Below, in pieces: positions 36,641 to 46,470 of a DNA stretch of 64,000 nt. The DNA comes from Diploscapter coronatus (lineage: Eukaryota; Nematoda; Chromadorea; Rhabditida; Rhabditidae). The stretch covers positions 3,371,201 through 3,435,200 of the forward strand of contig OZ038422.1 of assembly GCA_964036155.1 (NCBI GenBank), written 5' to 3'. A program made the translations under genes and the position numbers. Position 1 is the stretch's first letter. Each line of letters opens with the position of its first letter. Below the pieces are notes generated by a model that worked only from the letters and a program-made list of their open reading frames with translations, did not search any database and was not told where the DNA came from.

Positions 36641-36971
36641 ATCGCTTTTTTTTTTTTTTAGAAATAATAGAGAAGAGAAAGAGGATAGAAACTATAAGGG
36701 GTCGTTTTTTTCAAATTTGGATTAAGATTTTATATATCAAAGCATTTTTGAAGTAGTTTCAAACATTCTCGAATTTTAAATTTTATTAGCTCTTCGGAAG
36801 AATTGGCGATTTTTAATTTTGTTGAAATTCAGAAAATTGGATGAATTTTCAGTTTTTCTTTCAATTTCAGAAAGATGTGCAAAATTTTTAAAAGTATAGT
36901 TTTCAAAGGTTGACATAGTTTTAGAAAGGGGGAATGGTTTTTTTTTTTTTTTTAAATTTCAAAAGTCTCAC

Positions 36972-38254
36972 ATTAGCGTCTCCCTTCTGGAATTTGCTGG
37001 CTTTTTGCGAGAACAGGGTCAGCTTCAATTTCTACTCTCCTTCAGACGCTCGCTCCACGTCGGTCTGAAAATGTTGGAATTTTTTAAATACATTTTAAAA
37101 ATTTGAGCCTAAACTCAAGAATTTAACAAATTTTCAAATATTTAAATTACTCGAAAAGGTACGGTTTAAAAACCAACATCTTTTCAAACTCGCCATCTCG
37201 AAGCTCAAGATAGCCAACTTTTCAAAATCTTTTTTCCAAGGCTTACATTGAGTCTCTCGAGGGATCTGTTGACTCTCCTCTGTAGTCGACGGAGATGTCG
37301 ATGCCTGTAGCGAGAAGCCACGACCGAGACGGACGCGCTGGTTGTAACGCTGGCCGAGATAGCGCGGACCACAGGCCTGGAAACAAAATATTCAAATTTT
37401 TATTTGCCAATTTTCTGAAAATATCAACCTCTTCACTTTGAATAATTTTTCTATGCTTCAAAAGCCTAAAGATTTCGTTTTAATTGTTAGGCTAATAAAA
37501 TATTTTGTAAGTTTAAAAATTCTCCTAATCCCGCTCAGAAAATCGACGAAATGAGGAGAATTTCTTTCGTCAGCTAAAATATTCAAACGTTGAATGAGTT
37601 CAAATGAGATTTCCGGTAAGTTTCAAAATATCGAACAGCTTCAACAAGGAAATTGAGAAATGTTTGCATCAGTTTTGAAGTATTATCAATTGGGAAAAGT
37701 GGAAACACTACCGAGTCCTCAATTTTTGAGCCGCAAGTCTTACAAAATGCTCAATTTTTTAAAATTTTTTCACAAGGAAAATAAAAAAAATGATCCTATC
37801 AAGATTTAGAGTGGAATTTTCAAAATGTTTAAATTTTCTAAAAAAATATCATACCTGACGGATCTGAATGCGACGGCAGCCGCCTTCTTGATGCAGTTGT
37901 TACTGCGGCGCAATTTGCGATCCGGCTGAAAATCGACAAATCTTTCAAGTTGTAATTTTTTTTTCAAAAACTTAATCTTTTCTAAAATTTCAATTTCATC
38001 TTCACGCTTTCAAGCGTAAAAATAGCAAAAATATCCAATTAAAATGAAACCAATTTTTCATGAAAATAGTACTAAAGTCCCATAACCACGGTACCAAATA
38101 CCATAAAACTTTGGCACCAAAATCAACAGGAAATGGTATCAAGGACCCATTAAAATGATTAATTTTGTACCTGGTTGAGCCTGATCTTGACGTGTCTCGC
38201 CCAGTGCTTGAGGAAGTGTGGATTGAAGAGCATCTGATTGCCTCGAATAGTCAT
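36972..38254 (-). pseudogene. rpl-13: Ribosomal protein eL13 (RPL13), frame-disrupted and 3'-incomplete
   Basis: eL13 is a structural protein of the large cytosolic ribosomal subunit. Exon 1 (38254-38171) starts MTIRGNQML and has the family layout NPHFLKHW...NQP. Exon 2 (37925-37855) carries RKLRRSNN. Exon 3 (37376-about 37247) contains RPVVR and then, only in another frame, QRYNQRVRLGRGFSLQ, the most conserved motif of the family. The first frame then returns for RRVNRSLERLN. A further exon near 37065-36972 gives KLTLFSQKASKFQKGDAN, matching the family segment KLILFP-K-APKKGD, with a stop just before it. The residues that normally follow RGFSLQ (ELxxAGI) are shortened, and the last third of the family is not found. 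Such a gene cannot be the sole functional copy. Confidence 0.7.
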
Positions 38255-38608
38255 TTTTGGTGCTGACTTGCGTGGAATCTTTCACAACCAACCAAACAAA
38301 TGAATTACCCCTAAAGATTAAATATTCAATTGGCTAATTAGTTGGATAATTAAGAAGTAATTAAAACGATAATTAACGCAAATTTGAAGACTTAAATCAA
38401 TTCTCGAAGAAAACAAGATGGCAGACAAAAGAATGAAAAATTATCCGGAAAAGTTTACAAGGCATCTGACAGTTCTAAATTGAGCTAATTAAATGATAAT
38501 TAACAGGCAATTATCGGAAAATTAATGTCAAAATCAAAAGAAGTCTAAAGGAATTTTAAAGTTTTCAAGGCAAATCTTAAAAGGGGGGAAGGGGATATTT
38601 AGGAGATC

Positions 38609-39912
38609 TTTACAAGGAGAATATTTACAAGGAGGGGATATTTACAAGGAGGGGATATTTACAAGGAGAATATTTACAAGGAGGGGATATTTACAAGAGA
38701 ATATTTACAAAGGAGAATATTTACAAAGGAGAATATTTACAAGGAGAATATTTACAAGGAGGGGATATTTACAAAGGAGAATATTTACAAGGAGGGGATA
38801 TTTACAAGGAGGGGATATTTACAAAGGAGAATATTTACAAGGAGGGGATATTTACAAGGAGAATATTTACAAGGAGAATATTTACAAGGAGGGGATATTT
38901 ACAAGGAGGGGATATTTACAAGGAGGGGATATTTACAAGGAGGGGATATTTACAAGGAGAATATTTACAAGGAGGGGATATTTACAAAGGAGAATATTTA
39001 CAAGGAGAATATTTACAAGGAGGGGATATTTACAAAGGGGGATATTTACAAGGAGGGGATATTTACAAGGAGAATATTTACAAGGAGAATATTTACAAGG
39101 AGGGGATATTTACAAAGGGGGATATTTACAAGGAGGGGATATTTACAAGGAGAATATTTACAAGGAGAATATTTACAAGGAGGGGATATTTACAAGGAGG
39201 GGATATTTACAAGGAGGGGATATTTACAAGGAGGGGATATTTACAAGGAGAATATTTACAAGGAGGGGATATTTACAAGGAGGGGATATTTACAAGGAGA
39301 ATATTTACAAGGAGGGGATATTTACAAGGAGAATATTTACAAGGAGGGGATATTTACAAAGGGGGATATTTACAAGGAGGGGATATTTACAAGGAGGGGA
39401 TATTTACAAGGAGAATATTTACAAGGAGGGGATATTTACAAGGAGGGGATATTTACAAGGAGAATATTTACAAGGAGGGGATATTTACAAGGAGGGGATA
39501 TTTACAAGGAGGGGATATTTACAAGGAGGGGATATTTACAAGGAGAATATTTACAAGGAGGGGATATTTACAAGGAGGGGATATTTACAAGGAGAATATT
39601 TACAAGGAGGGGATATTTACAAGGAGGGGATATTTACAAGGAGAATATTTACAAGGAGGGGATATTTACAAAGGGGGATATTTACAAGGAGGGGATATTT
39701 ACAAGGAGAATATTTACAAGGAGAATATTTACAAGGAGGGGATATTTACAAGGAGGGGATATTTACAAGGAGGGGATATTTACAAGGAGGGGATATTTAC
39801 AAGGAGAATATTTACAAGGAGGGGATATTTACAAGGAGGGGATATTTACAAGGAGAATATTTACAAGGAGGGGATATTTACAAGGAGAATATTTACAAGA
39901 GAGAATATTTAA
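38609..39912. repeat. 1.3-kb minisatellite built from two unit types
   Basis: About 80 tandem units share the core ATATTTACAAGGAG. Two main types alternate: a 15-mer GGAGAATATTTACAA and a 17-mer GGAGGGGATATTTACAA, with rarer 16-mers (AGGGGGATATTTACAA or AGGAGAATATTTACAA). A five-unit block is repeated in tandem near 39000-39180, so there is higher-order structure. Flanking decayed units lie at 38590-38608 and up to about 39925. In the minus frame the array soon meets TAA, so it is not a coding repeat. Confidence 0.95.
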
Positions 39913-39924
39913 GAGGGAGGTGAG

Positions 39925-40266
39925 AGGGGAGAGCATCTCTGCTAATGCATGTCCCGTCGCCACATAGCGCCACTTCTGAGCCCGAGCACGACAAGCAGTC
40001 GCATCCTTGGAAACAAATCTTTATTTCGTACGTCCAATACTCGAATTTTATGAAGATGTTTTTGTAATTGTTGAAATTTCATTATCAGCTGTTTGTGCGT
40101 TATTCAGAGCGTTAACATCATTTGTAGTAAATGGAAGGAATTTTGAAATTTAAACCAGGAAATGGCAATATGAAGATGATAAAATCGATAAGCCAACCTT
40201 TTCACCACTTCCATCTCTGCAGTCAGAAATGCCGTTGCAGCGGAGCGATGAACTGACCACCTTCGA
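39925..40266 (-). pseudogene. LDL-receptor class A repeat fragment
   Basis: Minus-strand exon 40266-40198 encodes the C-terminal half of an LDLa module (RCNGISDCRDGSGEK), where the usual calcium-binding SDE reads SGE. A second segment from about 40006 encodes CSGSEVALCGDGTCISR, the N-terminal half of the next LDLa module. The two halves follow each other as in LDLa-rich extracellular receptors, but the join is one base out of frame. The minisatellite starts directly after the second segment. Upstream lies the inner end of the right arm. It looks like a broken fragment of a secreted or membrane LDLa protein. Confidence 0.5.
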
Positions 40267-41601
40267 CTGAAATTCAGAAGTTTTATAATTTCCTTTGAAT
40301 TGGAAAATTGTTTGATTGTGTTTGAACATCATGATCCTTTTATGCACTCGAAAATGATCACATGAACTGCACTACACAATTTTTCCTTGATTTCTACTGC
40401 AATTGTAATTTTCAGGTAAATTCGACAAGGATCTACTGAACAAAGGTTTCAAAATACTCAACTCAGAAAACCTAACAAATATGAATGGCATTTTGTGATT
40501 TTTCATCTTTTTAAATCGAAACTAATTTTATAGTGAATTTAAAATTTCATGATTTAAAACAATCTTCAAATTAAACAAAAATTCTTCTAAATTACCTGGC
40601 GATCACCTCTCCATAATTGTTCAGATCGTTTTTTGTCAGTCTTCCACCGACGACTTTCGTGGCCAGAATCCTCCAAATGACGGCTTCGCCCAGTTTTGGC
40701 ACCACGAGGACCGCGAATTTGATTCCTGAAGTGCTTCTTTTAACAACTATTTTTAAACAAAAAAAATCTCTAAATCTATCAATCCCTATAAAAAGGCGGC
40801 TAAGGTACCTCTAAAATTTGTTTGCCTGGGTATTTTGTCCTGCAAGACCATATTCCAGGTCCCCGCCGGTCTCATCACGAAAAGCCACCTTTTCCCTGGA
40901 AGATCGTTGCTCCATGGTTTCTGAAAATTTTTAAATAAATCCACTAGATCACAGATATTTCAGGCATTATCCAGGTCATGGCCCCAAAAAATGGTTGGCA
41001 AACAAAATTTCAACACCATTATTCCTATTCTACCACCAACATAAAGGTTGGAAAAGTCTCGGAAACCAAAAACAAAGGTAAAAAAATCAACAAAAATCCT
41101 AAAAAAAAGACTTTTTGTTTGGATAAAATTTGCCAAAAATACCATAGAAAACAGCTCAACAAATAGAGGGTTATCAAAAAGGAAACAAAAATCAACAGAA
41201 GGAAAAAATCCATTAGAACAAATGTATTCTTGACGAGTCTCGGCGAAAACCTTGGATATAGAATTTTAGAATCAGGAAAAGTAGAAAGGGTGAATCTGAA
41301 AAGTGCAGCTATTGCAAGTTCTCGAAATTCTGCAAAATAACTGCGCACCTTTCATTTCCACAAAAATAATCCGACACGATGTGTAAAACTAGTTATCCTA
41401 ACAAGGGTGAAAAGTGCAGCATTTTTGCACAAATTTTAAAAATCTGCAACTGTGCAGCACATTTTTCACTTGTCCTTTCTTCTTCAGTCCTGTCGACAGC
41501 GGTATTGCCGTGGTGCGGCGTTCCGCAATTCGCTCACCAGACTTCGACCGACCGCCGACTATTTCCAACCTGCAAACTGTTTAAATTAAGTACTCCCTTT
41601 C

Positions 41602-41734
41602 AGACATTAGTTGCCAATGCAACTCGCTCGAAATAGAATGGGAAATCAAGTGAACAAAAAGATACAATCGCGCTCTTTTAATTTCTCATGTTATTTCGAG
41701 CGAGTTGCAAGAGTTGCATCAGCAACTAACGTCT
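41602..41734. repeat. MITE-like inverted repeat, mirror of 23383-23516
   Basis: Same stem-forming element as in the left arm, starting AGACATTAGTTGCC and ending GCAACTAACGTCT. It lies next to the first divergent patch between the arms. Confidence 0.55.
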
Positions 41735-42424
41735 TAACGAGTCCTAAGGCTTTCTTTACTTTTTTTTTTTTAATTTATTCTTCTATTTAATTAATTTACT
41801 TATTTTTTGTTTGTATTTTCATAAATATTTTGAAAACATGGCATTAGAAATTTTTAAAATTGCATTAGATTTGAGAAAGAAATTCGAAACATCATCTATT
41901 TTTCCCATCTCTAATCTCTATTCATGAAATCATCAGTGCAAAGAAAAATCAATATCATTGAAAAATCGGGATTTCGTTTAGAAATTTTTTTTTTTTAAAT
42001 TAAAATCCTTACATTCTCTCACTTCTGCTCGTCATTTCTGTCGCCTCTTCTATCATCCCTGCCCCCGTCTGTGTCCGTTGAAGTCCCTGGGTCCTCAATT
42101 TCCGAAGTCTCGGTTGTCTCTGGACGATGGTGGTGCACCACGGAAGTCTTGGCGTGCTGAAGATTTTGATTAATAATTTTTATTCAAACAAATCACTTTA
42201 ATCTCGAATTCATACTTATTATGAAATTTTTGCAAATCGTTTACCCTGCGGTCCGTCGCGATCGAAATGCCTGTTCGGAGCGGAGCCCGGGCCAATGGAA
42301 CCATCCTCTGCTTGCTGAAAACAACCAAGAAATTGAAATTACTTGTCTTTCTTCGAAATTTTTCTCACGTCTCACAAGTTTTCAAGTAAAATGACGTTTA
42401 TTGGCTTTCATTTGTATTCGTACT

Positions 42425-42517
42425 TTTTGTTTTCTGCACCCCCCACCCACTTTTTGAGGAGAGAGTAAGGAAGGAAGGTAGGAGAAAAGAAAAGTGGGCG
42501 TAGAATACAGGAAGCTC
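42425..42517. repeat. MITE-like inverted repeat, mirror of 22600-22692
   Basis: Right-arm copy of the 'CCACGCCCACTTTTT' element, present because the arm was duplicated after the element inserted. Confidence 0.5.
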
Positions 42518-44095
42518 TGTACTTTTCAACAAAAATTGAAAGACATAAATCAAAAGTAAAACAAAAAACCGCGATGACTTTCTCGAAGTTGTCCTTGAGC
42601 TCATCCTGGGTCTGCTCCATGAAGCTGAGCGCGTTCTCCTTCACATGCGCTCGCATCTCCCACAGCTTGACTTGACGCTCTTGCGCGGCACTAAAAGTTT
42701 TCCATTTTTGAAGCAAAACAACATCTTTTAAAGGAAATTCTTCAAAACTTGTTCTTTCAAAAACTCCCATTTCTGCTTACCGATGACATATCCCGAGGCC
42801 AGGTTGGGGATGGCGAATCGAATGGTCTTCCTGCCCTCCGCCTGCTCGCGAATCATCGCTTGAATCGCCAATTCGGCGAGGCGCAACTGCAACAAAATCA
42901 ATATTTATAGATTTTATATAATCTTCGAATAGTTTTTCTTACTTTTTAAATATCAACCCGTTAGCAAGGCACCTTCCTAATTATCACAACTCATCCGAAA
43001 AATGTTCGAAGCATATTTAATTTTTTTTAAATCGAATTTAATCATTTTTTATTTTTAAGGGTTATCCAACCTTCTTATCATGAGCGAAAATCTGGACGAA
43101 GTGGCGCATTGTGGAGCCGTCACCCCCTCCTCCTCTCTGTTGTCGTTGCCATTCTCTCCCATTCCTGAAAATTTTCGCATTTTTCAATTAGCTAAAAATT
43201 GTTTAGTTTTTTTTTTTATTTATTTTGGAACTTGTGGTTTTAAAAATGAAGGTAATTTTTCCTCGTTCCTAAAGTTATTGATTTTTTAAAAGTCGATATT
43301 TTTAAGATCCTGGATTCAGGCAACGAGTTCGGTGTTGCTCGTATTGAACCCGGCTCCATATCTGAGCTCGCCATCTGTCAGCTTGAGCAGCAGCTCCATG
43401 CTCGTCTGGAAATAAAAATATTTAAAAAATAATAAATCAAAATAGGATTTTTAGAGAAATCATGAAAATTCATAAAATTTGAAGAAATCGATTCCTTTTT
43501 TTTTAATTTTTGTATCTGAGTTTCCTCCTCGATAGCCCTCAAATTTCTGCCGCACTTTCCAAACGCGAGACCGATACTCCCCAGCGGGATCGGCACCATC
43601 TGTGCAGCATTTTCTTGTCTAAAAAATCGAATTTAAAAAAAGTGAGATTTTTGACCAGGAAATGGTATTTTCGATATCTCACTTGAACAATTTCGTGAAG
43701 ACAGATTTTTAACAATTCTGATAAAGCAAAATAAAAAAATAACGATTTCAACGAGAAAATTGGGAGTAATGAGCGAAAATTGAAAATCAATTTTTGAAGC
43801 AACGGATGAAAAATCTCCCTTTCTTTCGTTAAACACTTATTTCGCATCGATAGTGGGCGGGGTTTTCGCTCGCTCGATTTTCGAAGAAAAGTGCCTGTAA
43901 ATCCGCCCCATCGCTAACCATCGCAATAGTCCATTTTTCTCCGAACTCTCCTCTCGGTTCTCTCGTCGCGTGTTTCTCTCGCTCAGGACCGAGCGAAATT
44001 TGTTTACTTGAGGCATATTTTTCTAAAAACCTGGCTTATTGACACATTCTGATACTTTTCTTTGACTTTTGTCGATCAAAATGTTATTATTTTAG

Positions 44096-46470
44096 TCGGG
44101 TCCTCTGCCCCTTCTGCACGTCTGGCCGTGGACAAAGTGGAGAACGCGCCGGAAGAGGGGCCGAGTCGAATGGGCTCGATGACGATCGAAGCAAGGCTGC
44201 CGCCTTCAGAGACCAGCTCTTCATCGTCATGGTCGGGCAGGGCAAACAGGCTGATCGGTATATAATTTTTTCTACAAGAAACAAGTGATTAATTTTTGAA
44301 ATTTTCAGATTCCTGATGTATTCTCTGAGTATTTCCAGACAGACCGCAACCGATCACGCCTATAGGTGAGAATTTTCCAAAGAATCATTTTATGGAAGTT
44401 TTTTTTTGAGAAAAGAACAACCATTTGAAAACTTTCAATAAATCACAAAAATTCTCTATCGATTTCAATTCTTATTACGAGCAGGAGAAGAAACTCCAAA
44501 TTTGAAATTCTGTCTAACCAAAACATCCATTTTATTTGAATCAAACGTGTGTTTTATTCTTATTTTGGATTTTCAGACCCCGAGCAGAGTTCCGTTGGCA
44601 ATCGCGCACCTCGTGCCAGTTCCTGCGCCCCGCGAGTCCCATTCCCCCTTCCGTCGCTAAACTTTCGTTCGATGCCGAACTCGTCTGCTCACAAAATTAC
44701 CATTGCCAGGTTTTTTTTTTTTTTAAACTTTATTTCTATAAATATCACTTTCTTACAGATGGTGTCTGTCTGACCTCAGTCGCGCCAGCAGCCGGCCACT
44801 TGCCTTCTTCTGCTCTCTACCCGGCCTGATAGGCAGCCTACGTCATTGTCACCACCTCTCCAGGTAAGCTTTAGAAGTTCTTTTAAAAATGAAAAAATAC
44901 GCAGTTCGAAACTTTGTTATCATTCAAGAGAAGATATTTCGATTTTGTTCCAGAAAAATTCGAATTTCACCCATTCAAGTTTTCATCGATTATTTTGGAA
45001 ACCTCAAATAATTATTTTTCATGAAAATCACTTGTTTTTTTCTCTCCAGACAACGCAATGCGTTTCTGACGCTGTACTCGATCGTCTTCCGGTTCGAGCA
45101 AGTACGAGTGGAGGGAATGGAGCATGATCAGCGACAACAAGCCGAGTGAGCTCGATGTCGACGGTAGGAGAATTTAATTTAACAAAAAAAAACTTGATAT
45201 TGAAACATTTTGCGTTTTCTTTGTGAGATCATCATCTTTCTTCCTATTCAACTTTACACATTTTTCTTTCAAGGCTAATGAAATCTCCAAGAAGTCGATA
45301 TTTTTCCGATTACAAATAATTTGCATTTTTATTCCAGAACATTGATAACCCCCGGTCAGTGTCACCTCTCCCCGCGGACCCGACGCGTCAAGCCCCAACC
45401 CAGCGTACGGGACTCGGTCCTATTCCCGAACGCTTGCGTTCCAGTTTTCGTGGTATGGCCTTGCTCGTTTTGTCAACAGATATTACTGCACATTTCATAT
45501 CCAAGAATTTCTTTGCAAAAATATTTGTATTATTATATCAAAACGATTCTCTTGCAAAAACAGGATATGCAATGGCGCAGTATTTACTGATTTAGAACTG
45601 AAAACAGACTTGAGAAAGTCGACTTTCTCATGCAGTTCCTAAAATAGAAAATTGAAGAGCTGTTTCTCAAGTTTTCCATTTTATGCATGATTTTAAAATA
45701 TTAAAATTTAAGTAATTAGAGGCGAACGTAGAGCTAATTTTGCATACGAGTCCCAATGAATTTTCGTTAACATTTTTGCCATTTGCCATGTGTTTTGGTG
45801 GTGGTGAAGTGGCTAAACCTATCCATCAAAATAGATAGTAGCATTTGGACCTTGCAGATAAATTTTTAAGGAACGTGATAATGATTCAAAATTGCAGGAC
45901 TGTCAAACGGCCCTCCCGAAGATCTGGTCCGTGCCATGGGAAGACCGCGCAACAGCACCAGGAAATCCCATCGAGTATGCTATTTCAATTTATAGAAAGT
46001 TGAAACATTGAAATTCAATTTAAAAAAAAAAAATCTTTATTTTGCAACAGCAACTGTCCCACCACAACTTAGTCTGTTTTCTTCTTTAGAACCTTTAAAA
46101 GTGGAACAATTTTACTAACAATAAGACGAATGATCGAGATATTTTCCCTTCAGTATTCTTCAAATCATTTCTCATTTTTGGTAAATCTTTCTTCAATTTC
46201 CAGCCCTCTCGATTTGCTTCCTCCATTCTGCCTCAACACCACCCCAAGCAGCTGGTCGTCCTTCTGAATGCAGTCAAAGCCAGCCACCCTGGTGCATGTT
46301 CTCAATTCTTTGGAGGTAACATTTGATCATTTATCGATTTTTTATTGATTGTTTCAGGCTCGTCGAGTATCAGTGCACCATCTCCTGTCGCGAGCCTCGT
46401 CAATTCGTCGAATGTCAACTGGATGGGGCTGATGAGATGCAGAGCAAACAGGACAACGAGCATCATCTTT
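44096..46470 (+). pseudogene. Unidentified conserved multi-exon gene, right-arm copy, frame-disrupted
   Basis: Plus-strand exons are 44096-44257, 44309-44365, 44577-44709, 44759-44863, 45050-45163, 45338-45452, 45898-45975, 46204-46315 and 46358-about 46470. Exons 1-3 chain in frame (GQGKQADR then FLMYSLSISRQTATDHAYR then RPRAEFRWQSRTSCQFLRP). Exon 4 reads sensibly (SDLSRASSRPLAFFCSLP, then AYVIVTTSP in another frame) only with shifts. Exon 5 has FLTLYSIVFRFEQVRVEGME, exon 7 SNGPPEDLVRAMGRPRNS, exon 8 HHPKQLVVLLNAVKASHPG, and exon 9 LVEYQCTISCREPRQFVECQ. The exon and intron pattern and conserved-looking segments argue for a genuine gene family that I cannot name. All frame breaks are shared with the left-arm copy, so they predate the duplication or were copied with it. 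Confidence 0.5.

Larger units (their letters stand above)
40595..43618 (-). pseudogene. Truncated copy of the LPD-3-like gene (right arm)
   Basis: Minus-strand mirror of the first exons of the large left-arm gene, from about 43618 (VPIPLGSIGLAFGKCG) through 42886-42781 and 42690-42570 to 40728-40595 (IKFAVLVVPKLGEAV). The copy stops at the inner arm boundary near 40493, inside the next intron. None of the downstream exons (the spacer part of the left copy) follow. What follows instead is an LDLa fragment. It is 3'-truncated by the rearrangement and cannot make the full protein. Confidence 0.6.
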
